From Brevundimonas lutea (GTDB lineage: Bacteria > Pseudomonadota > Alphaproteobacteria > Caulobacterales > Caulobacteraceae), in contig NZ_QUOQ01000002.1 of assembly GCF_003704105.1 (NCBI RefSeq), positions 372,001-436,000 on the forward strand: 64,000 bases of DNA, read 5' to 3'. Made by a program: the position numbers and the translations under genes. Of this stretch, positions 17,287 through 28,303 are shown in pieces; position 1 is the first letter of the stretch, and every line of letters begins with the position of its first letter. Under the pieces are notes generated by a model, which saw only the letters and a program-made list of their open reading frames with translations, ran no database searches and was not told the DNA's origin.

Positions 17287-18117
17287 ATGACCAACAGCGT
17301 CCATACCAACAACTCAGCGCTCATCGCGCTGCAGAATCTAAACAAGACGAACGATCGTCTGGCGGACGTCCAGAACCGGGTGAACACCGGGCTGAAGGTC
17401 AACGGCGCCAAGGATAACGCCTCCATCTGGGCCATCGCCCAAGGCCAGCGCGCCGACATGAGCGCCCTGTCGGCCGTCAAGATGAGCCTGGATCGCGCCA
17501 CCTCGGTGGTGGATGTGGCCCTCGCCGCCGGCGAGAACATCTCGGATCTGCTCAATCAGTTGAAGGAAAAGGTGGTCGCCGCCACCGACGAGTCTCTGAA
17601 GACTCAGTCGCGCGAACTATTGGACGCCGACTTCCAGGCCATTCTCCGCGCCATCCAGCAGGCGGCCGAGAACGCGGAGTTTGACGGTTCGAACCTGCTT
17701 GATGGTAGCCTGACCAACGGTATCCGTTTCTTGGCAAATGCCGAGGCTGACGCCTTCATCACCCTGTCGTCTAAGGATCTGAGCCTGTCGGGCTCGATCA
17801 TCAGCATCACGACCAGCTCGAACCTGCAGACGGTGACCGAGGCGAATGACGTGCTGGCCCTGCTGGACGCCTCGATCGACAATCTGAATTCGGCGCTGGG
17901 CGAGATGGGGTCTCAGGGCAAGCAGATCGCAGCGCACAACACCTTCGTCTCGAAGCTGCAGGACACTCTTGAAACGGGGATCGGCAACCTCGTGGACGCC
18001 GATCTTGCCAAGGAGAGCGCGCGGCTTCAGGCCCTGCAGGTCCAGCAACAGCTGGGCGCCCAAGCCCTGTCGATCGCAAACCAGGCGCCGCAGATCATCC
18101 TGTCACTGTTCCGCTAG
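17287..18117 (+). CDS. flagellin (second copy)
   Basis: A 276-residue flagellin paralogue. N-terminus SVHTNNSALIALQNLNK with RVNTGLKVNGAKDNAS, and C-terminus GNLVDADLAKESARLQALQ ending IILSLFR, match the first copy closely, while the centre differs. Caulobacter filaments use several flagellins placed in order along the filament, so this may be a proximal or distal type. Its upstream region lacks a clear sigma-54 site, suggesting separate control. A small hairpin (18127-18141) follows the stop. Confidence 0.95.
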   Translation: MTNSVHTNNSALIALQNLNKTNDRLADVQNRVNTGLKVNGAKDNASIWAIAQGQRADMSALSAVKMSLDRATSVVDVALAAGENISDLLNQLKEKVVAATDESLKTQSRELLDADFQAILRAIQQAAENAEFDGSNLLDGSLTNGIRFLANAEADAFITLSSKDLSLSGSIISITTSSNLQTVTEANDVLALLDASIDNLNSALGEMGSQGKQIAAHNTFVSKLQDTLETGIGNLVDADLAKESARLQALQVQQQLGAQALSIANQAPQIILSLFR

Positions 18118-18354
18118 CCATAGCGGCGGTCCGGGGGACCGTAGCCGATGCGGATGGGGTCGGTCCGGCGGTGGAAGCCTCTCGCTCCGAAACCGTACAG
18201 CCGCGCAAACTTGGCGAGCAGGTCGGACAGACGGCGCATTCTGGCGCTCCATCGTGGTTGTCGTGGGCGCTGAACACTGTTCGGCGGCGAACGTTCCGCG
18301 GCGGGCTTAAACTCCTCGTTACCGGACGGCGGCTAAGCTGGCGGCCGGGAGGCC

Positions 18355-21111
18355 ATGGGCTTGATCGACAATTCCTATCTGCTGGGCCTTTTCGGGATGT
18401 CGTCCTCGACGACGTCCGGGCTCGGCGCGACCGGAGTGTCGGTCCCCAAGCCTCGCACTCAGCCCACCGCGCCGTGGTCGACCACGGTTGAGGCGCCCGA
18501 GCCCAGCGCTCTCCTGCGCGCCGCTCTGGGCGGGCGAAAACTGATCAATGAATCGCAGGCGAAGGTCGATCTCGGCGGCGCCTCAGCCGACTACCGCAAG
18601 CTGTTCGCCCTCTACAACGGTCTCGAGAGCCTGAACGCCCTGGTGAACCGGGCGGGAACCAAGGGCGTGCCGGCCAGTGAATTATCGCTGATCGACAAGC
18701 GCTTCACCGCGGGGATGGCCGAGCTCTCGGGGTGGATGCAGACGGCCGAACTCGAGGGCGTGCGTCTGACGCAGGGCGTCACCGCGTCCCTGTCCAAGTC
18801 CACGGCGGCCATCCAACGCGATTCCGCCCAGTCCCTGACCGGGCCGATCCATGAAGGCCGCACCGATCAGGCGGTCGCGGCCTTCGAAGGCGACGTTCGC
18901 TTCACCATTTCCGTCAAGAAGCTGAACAACGTCAGCGACGTGCAGATCGATCTGGCCGAGATGGGCGGCCAAACCCGCAGCCTCGACAATGTCCTGCGCT
19001 TCATCAACGGCAAGCTTGAGGACGCCGGGGTGGCCACCCGGATCGGTCGCGAGCAGATCGCCGCCCAACCCAAGACCGTTCAGGTCGGCGACAAGACCGT
19101 CACCCTGCCCAGCGGCGCCGATCGATGGGCCCTGATGATCCGCGGCTCGGTCGTTGAAGACGTCAGCTTCTCGGCGCCTGAGGAAAACGACGCCATCTAT
19201 GTCACCCAAGGCGCAGGGACCGCAGGCGGGCATCAGCTCCTCAAGTTCGACGCCGAGGGCGGCGGGGCGTCCCGTATCGGCGAAACCCACTGGGTCGATG
19301 GCCGGGTGTCGCAGACCAACCTGCCCGAGGGTGTCGAAACCATCCGCGCCAGCGCCACCGCGCCGGACGGTTCGGTCTGGGTGCTGGGCGACTTGAGCGC
19401 CGGCGGCGACAACCAGCCGATCAAGGGTCAGCGTGACGTCGCCCTGATGCGCTTCGACAGCGCCGGACGGCTGATGATGACCCGTACGCTTGGGGCGGCC
19501 GACACCGCCTCGGGCTTCGCTCTGGCCGTCGGCGCGGACGGGCGGGTGGCCGTGGCTGGATCGGTCACCGGCGGTCTCGCGGTGACCGGCTCGCTGGGCG
19601 CCCTGACCGGCAAGCTGGAGGGCGACGACGCCAAGGTGGCCGATAGCTTCGTCACCGTGTTCGACGCCGAGGGCGGTGAGCTGTGGACTCAGAGGCGCGG
19701 CGCCCGCGCCGAAGACGAGGCCACCGCCGTCTCCTTCGCCGCCGACGGCACGGTGGTCGTGGCCGGTCGCGCCAGGTCGGCCATGCCCGGAGGCGGGCCG
19801 CTGGGCAATTGGGACGGCTACATCCAGACCTTCAGCCAGCATCAGGCTCACCCGGTCGCGCCCGTCACCGCGCGTCTGGAGGACATCGTCCAGTTCGGCA
19901 CGGCGGGCGAGGACTCGGTCGCCGCCGTCACCGTTTCGGGGTCCAGCGTCTATGCCGCCTCGGTCGAGAACGGACGCGCGGTCGTACGCCAGTACGCCCT
20001 GTCCGGAACCGGCCAGCTGACCCTGTCGGCCACGCGCGATCTCGGCGCCATGAGCGGGGACATCGCCGGAATCATGGTCGAGGACGGGCGCGTGGTGATC
20101 GCCGGCACGACCCGGAATGGCGCGCTTGGCGGCGTGACCGCGGCGGCGGCTCATTCCGGCGGCACGGACGCCTTCGTGCTCAGCCTCGACGCCTCCCTGA
20201 CCGCTGGGTCGGGCGACCGCGTCACCTATCTGGGCGGCGAGGGCGACGACACCGTCGCCGACGTCAAGCTTCACGACGGTCAGGTCTGGGTCACCGGCCA
20301 GCACGACCGTCCCATCGGCGCCAAGGACGACGCCCCGCGCCAGGCCTATCTGGCCAGCGTGAACCTTTCCACCGGCGCTGTGGCCAGCAGCCGCACCTGG
20401 AAGGGCGACGGCGATCAGGCGGCGCCGGCCAGCCTGGCGATCGCATCCAATGGCGCCAGCGTGCTGGACCGTCTGGGTCTGCCCCAGGGCGCGATCGATC
20501 AGAGCGCCTCCAAGCGGCTGGTCGACGGGACCTCCTTAAGGGTCGGGGACCAGTTCACCATCGCGATCGACGGCGGCCGCCCGCGCACGGTCACCATCGA
20601 GGCGCGCGACACGCTTCAGACCCTGGCCCGCAAGATCGAGCAGGCCTCGCAGATGCGGCTGCGCGTCACCGTCGCGTCCGAGGGCGGTTATGTCACCGGC
20701 ACCGAAGCCGACGGCGAGACCCGCACCACGGCGGGCGGCTGGCAGCGGTTGTCGATCTCGGCGCGAAGCGGCCGTGATGAGGGTGCGACCCTATCCGCCG
20801 GACCCGGCGGTCGCGACGCCCTCGCGGGTCTGGGAGTGTCGCCCGGCTATATCGGTCCGACCAGCAGCGAGGACGATGACATCAAAACCTACGGTCTCGA
20901 TTTGCCCGCCACCCTGTCGCTGTCGACCGCCGAGACCATCAAGGCCGCCGGTGAACGGATCCAGGCGGCGATGAAGGCCATCCGCGACGCCTACAGAGCG
21001 CTCGCGCCCGAGACGGCCGCCAACGCGAACCGTGGCCCGGCGCCCGCCTATCTTACGGCCCAGATCGCCAATTATCAGGCCGCCCTGTCGCGACTGACCG
21101 GCGGCATGTGA
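18355..21111 (+). CDS. FlaEY-like flagellar regulatory protein with beta-propeller repeats
   Basis: A 918-residue protein beside the flagellin genes. Residues 1-290 are mixed, with a flagellin/hook-protein-like helical start. Residues 300-690 carry several SBBP-like beta-propeller repeats (for example DGRVAVAGSVTGG, DGTVVVAGRARS, DGQVWVTGQHDRP). The C-terminus returns to a helical pattern (STAETIKAAGERIQAAMKAI, LTAQIANYQAALSRLTGG). Caulobacter FlaEY, known to affect flagellin synthesis or assembly, has a similar size and place, so this is a likely homologue. The ATG at 18355 follows GGGAGG. The 237 bases before it hold no other gene. Confidence 0.65.
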   Translation: MGLIDNSYLLGLFGMSSSTTSGLGATGVSVPKPRTQPTAPWSTTVEAPEPSALLRAALGGRKLINESQAKVDLGGASADYRKLFALYNGLESLNALVNRAGTKGVPASELSLIDKRFTAGMAELSGWMQTAELEGVRLTQGVTASLSKSTAAIQRDSAQSLTGPIHEGRTDQAVAAFEGDVRFTISVKKLNNVSDVQIDLAEMGGQTRSLDNVLRFINGKLEDAGVATRIGREQIAAQPKTVQVGDKTVTLPSGADRWALMIRGSVVEDVSFSAPEENDAIYVTQGAGTAGGHQLLKFDAEGGGASRIGETHWVDGRVSQTNLPEGVETIRASATAPDGSVWVLGDLSAGGDNQPIKGQRDVALMRFDSAGRLMMTRTLGAADTASGFALAVGADGRVAVAGSVTGGLAVTGSLGALTGKLEGDDAKVADSFVTVFDAEGGELWTQRRGARAEDEATAVSFAADGTVVVAGRARSAMPGGGPLGNWDGYIQTFSQHQAHPVAPVTARLEDIVQFGTAGEDSVAAVTVSGSSVYAASVENGRAVVRQYALSGTGQLTLSATRDLGAMSGDIAGIMVEDGRVVIAGTTRNGALGGVTAAAAHSGGTDAFVLSLDASLTAGSGDRVTYLGGEGDDTVADVKLHDGQVWVTGQHDRPIGAKDDAPRQAYLASVNLSTGAVASSRTWKGDGDQAAPASLAIASNGASVLDRLGLPQGAIDQSASKRLVDGTSLRVGDQFTIAIDGGRPRTVTIEARDTLQTLARKIEQASQMRLRVTVASEGGYVTGTEADGETRTTAGGWQRLSISARSGRDEGATLSAGPGGRDALAGLGVSPGYIGPTSSEDDDIKTYGLDLPATLSLSTAETIKAAGERIQAAMKAIRDAYRALAPETAANANRGPAPAYLTAQIANYQAALSRLTGGM

Positions 21112-21185
21112 CGCGGGTCGAAAGGTCCGGTTGACGCGGACCGGTCCGGCGGGGTTACTGACCCCCCGCCATCAACGAGCCGTCG

Positions 21186-21857
21186 ATGCCTGTTCCCCGA
21201 GATAACCGCGCCATTCTGATCGGCGGCGCCGCCCTGGCCGTGATCGCGGGCGCCGCCATCGCCTTCGGCGTCGGACGCGGCGACAATCCCCCGGCGCGAC
21301 AGGACGGCCCGCGCGGCGCTCTGCAGGTCGATGTCGCCGATGCGCCGGAGCTCGATCCCGCCCGTGAGCTGCGGTGCTACGTCGAGGGGCAGTATGTCGG
21401 CATGGCCACCCTGGCGGACTGCGCGCAGAGAAACGGCCTGGCCACAGACGCCCTGGATGTCGGGGTCGACGCCTCGGGAGAACTGATCGCCGCGCCGACC
21501 GCCTCGCTGGCGCCGCCACCCGAGCTTCCCGAGGATGTCTCGGCCCTGCCGCCATCCGATCTGATCGTGGAGCGCGCGCCGCCGGGCGCCGTGCCCAGCC
21601 GGCCCACCGCCGACGGTGCGGCCTGCCTGCGCCACGTCGGCGGTGGCTGGCGTCAGCTGTCGGGCAACATGGGCAAGGGGGCCTGTGTCCAGGCGCTGTT
21701 CTCGGGCACCTGCGTGGCGCCGGGAGACGCCCTTTACGGCCGTTGGGGCGACACGACCCTGAGACTCGTTCCCCGACGCGTCGAGGAATCGCCCGACAAC
21801 AACCGCTTCCGCACCTATGTCGATCAGAACGACGCCTGCCAATTTCCGGGGATCTGA
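21186..21857 (+). CDS. membrane-anchored protein of unknown function
   Basis: Not recognised. 223 residues with a single N-terminal membrane segment (about residues 9-28) and a periplasmic remainder. It has a Pro-rich linker near residues 110-140 and six cysteines after the anchor (for example LRCYVEGQYVG, AACLRHVGGGW, GACVQALFSGTCVAPGDALYG), which could form disulfides. The end DACQFPGI is 3 bases from the next start, so it is cotranscribed with the lipoprotein that follows. Confidence 0.7.
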   Translation: MPVPRDNRAILIGGAALAVIAGAAIAFGVGRGDNPPARQDGPRGALQVDVADAPELDPARELRCYVEGQYVGMATLADCAQRNGLATDALDVGVDASGELIAAPTASLAPPPELPEDVSALPPSDLIVERAPPGAVPSRPTADGAACLRHVGGGWRQLSGNMGKGACVQALFSGTCVAPGDALYGRWGDTTLRLVPRRVEESPDNNRFRTYVDQNDACQFPGI

Positions 21858-21860
21858 TCC

Positions 21861-22304
21861 ATGCGACTAAGTCTGATCGCAACCGTCGGTTTGCTTGGCC
21901 TTCTTGCCGCCTGCTCTTCCGGCCCCGAGGCGCCGTCCGAGCCGCAAGTTTGCTACCACCTCGGCAATCCGGGCGTGAAGAACGAAGAGCCGCGGTTCAA
22001 CGAGGTCGCTGAGAACGTCGAGTCGTTGGAGCATTGCGCCGCCCAGCTGGAGGTGATGCGCCTCAGCTTCTTGCGCATGGGTGGTTCCGTCCAGGAGATC
22101 ACCGGCGCCTACGGCGGCCAGTTCATCTTCATCGACCGCCAGGGCGTCTGGGTGGCGCAGAGCTTCGATGGCGGCCGCTTTTTCACCATGACCCGCAGCG
22201 GCGATGGCCGGTTGATCGTGCCCTCAGCCATCGACTGGAATACCGCCGAGGCTCGCGCCGCAGCGGCCCAAGCGGACGCGCAACCCGCCACGACCGCCCA
22301 GTAG
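21861..22304 (+). CDS. small lipoprotein of unknown function
   Basis: A 147-residue protein with a lipoprotein signal and lipobox LLAACSS, so the mature protein is probably lipid-anchored. The rest shows CYHLGNPG, a second Cys in EHCAAQLEV, and a compact domain with YGGQFIFIDRQGVWVA. The C-terminus is a low-complexity Ala/Gln tail. No known family was recognised. It forms a two-gene unit with the membrane protein upstream and is followed by the LexA box of ssb. Confidence 0.72.
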   Translation: MRLSLIATVGLLGLLAACSSGPEAPSEPQVCYHLGNPGVKNEEPRFNEVAENVESLEHCAAQLEVMRLSFLRMGGSVQEITGAYGGQFIFIDRQGVWVAQSFDGGRFFTMTRSGDGRLIVPSAIDWNTAEARAAAAQADAQPATTAQ

Positions 22305-22314
22305 CGGCGGACTG

Positions 22315-22329
22315 GAACTAAATAGGAAC
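22315..22329. promoter_or_regulatory. LexA (SOS) box upstream of ssb
   Basis: GAAC-N7-GAAC, the reverse complement of the alphaproteobacterial LexA box GTTC-N7-GTTC. It lies 55 bases before the ssb start. ssb belongs to the known Caulobacter SOS regulon, which supports the call. Confidence 0.75.
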
Positions 22330-22383
22330 ATCGGCTAGGGGTTCGCCCTTGGCCCTCGCATCAAGTCAGAAGGACATTCCGCC

Positions 22384-22866
22384 ATGGCCGGCAGCGTCAA
22401 CAAGGTCATCCTCATCGGCAATCTGGGCCGCGACCCCGAAATTCGCTCATTGAACAACGGCGACCGTGTCGCCCAGCTATCGCTCGCCACGTCGGAGACC
22501 TGGCGCGACAAATCCTCGGGCGAGCGCAAGGAAAAGACCGAGTGGCACCGGGTGGTGATCTTCAACGACAACATCGTCAAGGTCGTTGAAAATTATCTGA
22601 AAAAGGGCTCGACCATCTATGTCGAGGGCCAACTCCAGACCCGCAAGTGGACCGACCAGCAGGGCGTCGAGAAATACACCACCGAGGTGGTGATCCAGCG
22701 CTTCAACGGCCAACTGACCATGCTGGGCGGCCGTGACGGCGGCGGTGCGGGCGCGGGCGGCGGTCGCGGCGACGACGACTATTCCTCGGGCTTCTCCACC
22801 GGCGGCGCCAACAAGCCCTCGGGTCCCAAGGAGAGCTACGACCTGAACGACGACATCCCGTTCTAA
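22384..22866 (+). CDS. ssb: single-stranded DNA-binding protein
   Basis: SSB coats single-stranded DNA in replication and repair. 160 residues: an OB fold starting [18 protein letters not shown], with TEWHRVVIF and [11 protein letters not shown], then a Gly-rich linker, and the acidic tip DLNDDIPF that docks partner proteins. The start is the ATG at 22384. A LexA box upstream indicates induction by DNA damage. Confidence 0.97.
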   Translation: MAGSVNKVILIGNLGRDPEIRSLNNGDRVAQLSLATSETWRDKSSGERKEKTEWHRVVIFNDNIVKVVENYLKKGSTIYVEGQLQTRKWTDQQGVEKYTTEVVIQRFNGQLTMLGGRDGGGAGAGGGRGDDDYSSGFSTGGANKPSGPKESYDLNDDIPF

Positions 22867-22879
22867 GTCACGCCGTCAT

Positions 22880-23629
22880 TTACGCCTGCCGGAAGCCCAG
22901 GACATCCTGCATGTCATAGAGGCCCGGCGGGCGGGGACGGACCCAGTTGGCCGCCACCACGGCGCCCTTGGCGAACAGGCTGCGATCGATGGCGTGGTGG
23001 CTGAGGCTGATCACCTCGTCGTCCGAGGCGAACAGCACCGTGTGATCGCCGACGATGCCGCCGGCCCGCAGGGCTGAAAAGCCGATCGAACCCTCGACGC
23101 GAGCGTCCCCGACGCCATCGCGAACCGGCGCGCGTACCTCGGCCATGGTCCTGCCGCGCCCCAGCGCCGCCGCCTCGCCCAGCATCAGGGCGGTCCCCGA
23201 CGGTGCGTCACGCTTCATCCGGTGATGAGCCTCCGAGACTTCGATGTCCCAGTCCGCCGCGTCCAGCCGCGCAGCCGCCCGCTCGACCAGCCCGACCAGG
23301 ATGTTGACGCCCAGCGAGAAATTGCCGCTGCGTACGATGGCGACCTTTTCCGCCGCCCGGGCGATGGCCTGCTCCTGGGCGTCGGATAGCCCGGTTGAGC
23401 CGATCACCAGCGCCGGGCCGCCCCGCGATGCCGCCGCCTCTGCCAACTCCACCGAATGTTCGGGCGTGGAGAAATCGATGATCACATCGCAACGGCTCAG
23501 GTCAGGCTCTTCCCCGCGATCGAAGCGCGCTGCCGTCACCATGTCGTCGCGCGCATCCAGCACCGCCGACACCGCCCGTCCCATGCGCCCGCGCGCCCCG
23601 GAGATGCCGACGTGGACGATGGTGGTCAT
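22880..23629 (-). CDS. dapB: 4-hydroxy-tetrahydrodipicolinate reductase
   Basis: DapB carries out the NAD(P)H-dependent reduction step in lysine and diaminopimelate synthesis. The 249-residue protein has the nucleotide-binding GISGARGRMGRAV, a catalytic SEAHHRMKRDAPSGTAL segment with the His pair and Lys, and the C-terminal dimer segment. Convergent with ssb, 13 bases apart. It is separated from dnaJ upstream by a repeat element. Confidence 0.96.
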   Translation of the reverse strand: MTTIVHVGISGARGRMGRAVSAVLDARDDMVTAARFDRGEEPDLSRCDVIIDFSTPEHSVELAEAAASRGGPALVIGSTGLSDAQEQAIARAAEKVAIVRSGNFSLGVNILVGLVERAAARLDAADWDIEVSEAHHRMKRDAPSGTALMLGEAAALGRGRTMAEVRAPVRDGVGDARVEGSIGFSALRAGGIVGDHTVLFASDDEVISLSHHAIDRSLFAKGAVVAANWVRPRPPGLYDMQDVLGFRQA

Positions 23630-23656
23630 GGCTGCTTCCCCTCCGACAGAGCCGCT

Positions 23657-23746
23657 CCCCGGCGAAGGCCGGGGCCCAGAAGGGCTTGCGTGAGATGCCT
23701 GTGACGGCGCGGCGCCCGCGTCTCTGGACCCCGGCCTACGCCGGGG
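23657..23746. repeat. paired REP-like palindromes (BIME-type), copy 1
   Basis: Two hairpins in opposite orientation: CCCCGGC-GAAG-GCCGGGG (23657-23674) and CCCCGGC-CTAC-GCCGGGG (23729-23746), each flanked outward to inward by CCCAG or CTGGA. The same pair occurs at 54794-54865. This is the pattern of interspersed palindromic elements between genes, here between dapB and dnaJ. Confidence 0.75.
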
Positions 23747-23761
23747 AGGCGGAAATCTCTA

Positions 23762-24940
23762 CTACTGCGCCGCTTCCTTGTCGCCGGTGATGTCGGCCCA
23801 GAATCGCTTGGCCTTGCCGGCGAAACCGGCGTTGCGCGGGCTCTGGCTCTCGCCGCAGATCTCACCCAGCTCCTTCATCAGGTCACGTTGACGGCCGGTC
23901 AGGTTGGTCGGGGTCTCGACCAGGAGCTCGACCACCAGGTCGCCACGGGTCTTGCCGTTCAGATGCGGCATTCCCTTTCCCTTGATCCGCACCGTCTGGC
24001 CGGTCTGGGCGCCCTCCGGGACCTTGACCCCGGCCCGGCACTGACCGTCGCAGGCTTCGGACACCAGGCACGGGGCCTCGATCTGGCCGCCCAGGGCCGC
24101 CGTCCACACCGGGATCGGGGTCTGGACCAGCAGGTCCAGATTGTCCCGCTCGAACAGTTCGTGCGGCTTCACCGACAGGAAGACGTACAGATCCCCCCGC
24201 GGACCGCCGCGCATGCCGACATCGCCCTCGCCCGACAAGCGGATGCGCGAGCCGTCATCGACGCCGGCCGGGATCTTCAGGTTCAGGCTGCGGGTCTTGC
24301 GCACCTGTCCATGGCCGCGACAACTGGGGCAGGCGTCCGCCGGGTTCAGTCGCTTGCCGGCCCCGCCGCAGTGGGGGCAGGTGCGCTCCATGGCGAAAAA
24401 GCCGTTGGCCTGGCGGATGCGGCCCTGGCCGCCGCAGGTCGAACAGTTGGTCGGCTGCGCGCCCGCCTTGGCTCCCGAACCGGAGCAGGTGTCGCAGGTC
24501 ATCGTCGTCGGGACGGCGATTTCGCGCTCCAGGCCGCGATAGGCGTCCTCCAGGGTGATCTCGAGGTCGAAGCGCAGGTCCGAGCCGCGCTGCGGTCCCC
24601 CGCGCGCGCCGCGTCCGCCACCCCGGCCGCCGAAGGCGTCGCCGAACGCCTCGCCGAACACCTGGGAGAAGATGTCGTTGATGTCGTGAAAACCCTGACC
24701 GCCGCCCTGGCCGCCGCCATTCACCCCGGCATGTCCGAACCGGTCGTAGGCGGCCCGCTTCTGATCGTCCGACAGGACAGAATAGGCCTCGGAGATTTCC
24801 TTGAACGTCGCCAGCGATTCCTCCGAGCCGCCGTTGCGGTCGGGATGATGGACCATGGCCAGCTTGCGATAGGCGGCCTTCAGTCCAGGGGCGTCGACGG
24901 TCCGCTCGACACCCAGAATCTCGTAATAGTCACGCGCCAT
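23762..24940 (-). CDS. dnaJ: molecular chaperone DnaJ
   Basis: Co-chaperone that delivers unfolded proteins to DnaK and triggers its ATPase. 392 residues: J domain with the HPD motif in VHHPDRNG, a Gly/Phe-rich linker, four zinc-binding repeats (CDTCSGSG, CSTCGGQG, CPHCGGAG, CPSCRGHG) and the C-terminal substrate domains. It lies 167 bases downstream of dnaK in the same direction; a terminator in the gap suggests partly separate expression. Confidence 0.97.
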   Translation of the reverse strand: MARDYYEILGVERTVDAPGLKAAYRKLAMVHHPDRNGGSEESLATFKEISEAYSVLSDDQKRAAYDRFGHAGVNGGGQGGGQGFHDINDIFSQVFGEAFGDAFGGRGGGRGARGGPQRGSDLRFDLEITLEDAYRGLEREIAVPTTMTCDTCSGSGAKAGAQPTNCSTCGGQGRIRQANGFFAMERTCPHCGGAGKRLNPADACPSCRGHGQVRKTRSLNLKIPAGVDDGSRIRLSGEGDVGMRGGPRGDLYVFLSVKPHELFERDNLDLLVQTPIPVWTAALGGQIEAPCLVSEACDGQCRAGVKVPEGAQTGQTVRIKGKGMPHLNGKTRGDLVVELLVETPTNLTGRQRDLMKELGEICGESQSPRNAGFAGKAKRFWADITGDKEAAQ

Positions 24941-25053
24941 CGGGCGTCATGTCCTCTTCCCCTGCGGCTCCTTGCGCCCCGCCTCTTGCGGGCGGTCGTC
25001 GCGGAACCCTGTCCGGTTCAGATGGGAACCGGGTTCGATGATGCAACCGGTGC

Positions 25054-25090
25054 AAAAGAAAGGCCCCGCCTGCGCCTGGCAAGCGGGGCC
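25054..25090 (-). terminator. intrinsic terminator after dnaK
   Basis: On the minus strand GGCCCCGC and GCGGGGCC form an 8-base-pair stem around a 13-base loop, followed by TTTCTTTT. It stands 17 bases after the dnaK stop, before dnaJ, so dnaJ would need read-through or its own promoter. Confidence 0.8.
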
Positions 25091-25107
25091 GTTTCCGGCG
25101 GACGAAA

Positions 25108-27021
<1,914 letters not shown>

Positions 27022-27163
27022 GATCTCTCTAGTCTCACTTCTTGCGGCGGGCGGTGCGGCGGCCTTCGAGGAAGCGCCGCGCGTGACCGCCCCCAGTTGA
27101 ACGAACCCCCGGATTTCCAGGGGCGGGACAGGTTGGTTCCGGCATGCGCCGGGGTCGTGCGGG

Positions 27164-27193
27164 ATATGGGAAAGCCCGCATGCGCCGCAAGGG
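27164..27193 (-). promoter_or_regulatory. sigma-32-like heat-shock promoter of dnaK
   Basis: On the minus strand CCCTTGCGG is followed, 16 bases after CTTG, by TCCCATAT. This fits the alphaproteobacterial sigma-32 pattern (CTTG, then a CCCAT/CYTAT -10). It lies in the 283-base stretch between dnaK and the divergent gene, which otherwise shows nothing clear. No CIRCE element was seen. Confidence 0.6.
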
Positions 27194-27304
27194 CTTGCTC
27201 CCTCTCGACACGTGCCGAATTTCTGTGGCGAACCGCGTTCGTCGGGCGTATGGGAGAGGCGTTCGCGGCTCCGGGCGGCCGGGGGCGAACCTGGGGAGAA
27301 GATC

Positions 27305-27661
27305 ATGACCATCAAGACCTTGGCCCGTGGCGCGGTCCTGGCGATGGCGCTCGCCTTGTCGGCGACGCCGGTCGTCGTTCAGGCGCAGTCCAACGACGGC
27401 ATGGACCGCCGGGTGCGGATCATCAACGATACCGGCCGGACCATCATGTATTTCTACGCCTCGCGTCAGGGCGTCGACAGCTGGGAGGAGGATATTCTCG
27501 GCTCCGACATCCTGGAGGACGGCGACAGCGTGACGGCGAATATCGACGACGGCTCGCGCGCCTGCCGCTATGATTTCAAGGCCGTCTTCGAGGATGGCCA
27601 GTCGCTCGAGCGCTACAATATCAACGTCTGCGAAATCACAACCTACACCTACACCCGCTGA
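27305..27661 (+). CDS. small secreted protein of unknown function
   Basis: A 118-residue exported protein: signal peptide ending VVVQAQ, then a domain of about 90 residues with [36 protein letters not shown], and two cysteines that may form a disulfide (ACRYDFK, NVCEITT). The fold pattern (an early NDTG and a late RYNINVC) recalls small periplasmic beta-sandwich proteins common in Caulobacterales. Function unknown. GGGGAGAAG precedes the ATG at 27305. Confidence 0.75.
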   Translation: MTIKTLARGAVLAMALALSATPVVVQAQSNDGMDRRVRIINDTGRTIMYFYASRQGVDSWEEDILGSDILEDGDSVTANIDDGSRACRYDFKAVFEDGQSLERYNINVCEITTYTYTR

Positions 27662-28271
27662 CGGATCGGGGGCGGCCGGGCCGGTCGCGGGCTTTCGCCT
27701 GTGGCCCGGGCGACTCAACGCTGCTCAGCAGGCGGCGCTGCTTGAGGCGGTGACGGCGGGTCTGGCCGAGGCCCCGCTATACCGGCCGGTGACGCCCGGC
27801 GGGCGGCCGTTCTCCGTGCGCATGTCGAACTTCGGGCCGCTGGGCTGGGTTTCGGACCGTGGGGGCTATCGCTATCAGCCCACACACCCGGAAACCGGCC
27901 GCCCGTGGCCCGCCATTCCGCCTCTGCTGCTCGACCTCTGGCGTGACCTTGCTGACGCGACTTGGCGCCCCGACGCCTGCCTGGTGAATCTCTACGACGC
28001 CGACGCCCGCATGGGCCTGCATCAGGACAGGGACGAGGCGGACTTTTCGGCGCCCGTTCTCTCCGTCTCGCTGGGCGACACGGCGAAGTTCAGGATCGGT
28101 CCTGCCGAGGGCGGACGCACCCGGAGTTTCCGCTTGGCCTCCGGCGATGTCTGTCTTCTGGCGGGAGAGGCGCGGCTGGCTCGGCATGGCGTCGATCGCA
28201 TCCTCCCGGGTTCATCGCGACTGATCCCGGGCGGCGGGCGGATCAATCTGACGCTGAGACGCGCGGCTTGA
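27594..28271 (+). CDS. alkB: AlkB-family DNA/RNA dealkylation dioxygenase
   Basis: Fe(II)/2-oxoglutarate dioxygenase that reverses 1-methyladenine and 3-methylcytosine lesions. It shows the iron ligands LHQDRDE (HxD) and RHGVDRILPG (second His), and the 2-oxoglutarate arginines in RINLTLR near the C-terminus. The start is uncertain: the only in-frame ATGs are 27570 and 27594, both inside the previous gene in another frame, so the overlap is at least 68 bases. The conserved domain begins near 27690. rsmI follows. Confidence 0.85.
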   Translation: MASRSSATISTSAKSQPTPTPADGSGAAGPVAGFRLWPGRLNAAQQAALLEAVTAGLAEAPLYRPVTPGGRPFSVRMSNFGPLGWVSDRGGYRYQPTHPETGRPWPAIPPLLLDLWRDLADATWRPDACLVNLYDADARMGLHQDRDEADFSAPVLSVSLGDTAKFRIGPAEGGRTRSFRLASGDVCLLAGEARLARHGVDRILPGSSRLIPGGGRINLTLRRAA

Positions 28272-28303
28272 GCCCGGCCCCGCCCTCGGGCAGCATCAAG
28301 GCC

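Noticed and set aside
18270..18300. GAAC/GTTC repeats before the FlaEY-like gene as a LexA box
   Set aside because: The half-sites are inverted with 3- and 0-base spacers, not the direct GTTC-N7-GTTC form.
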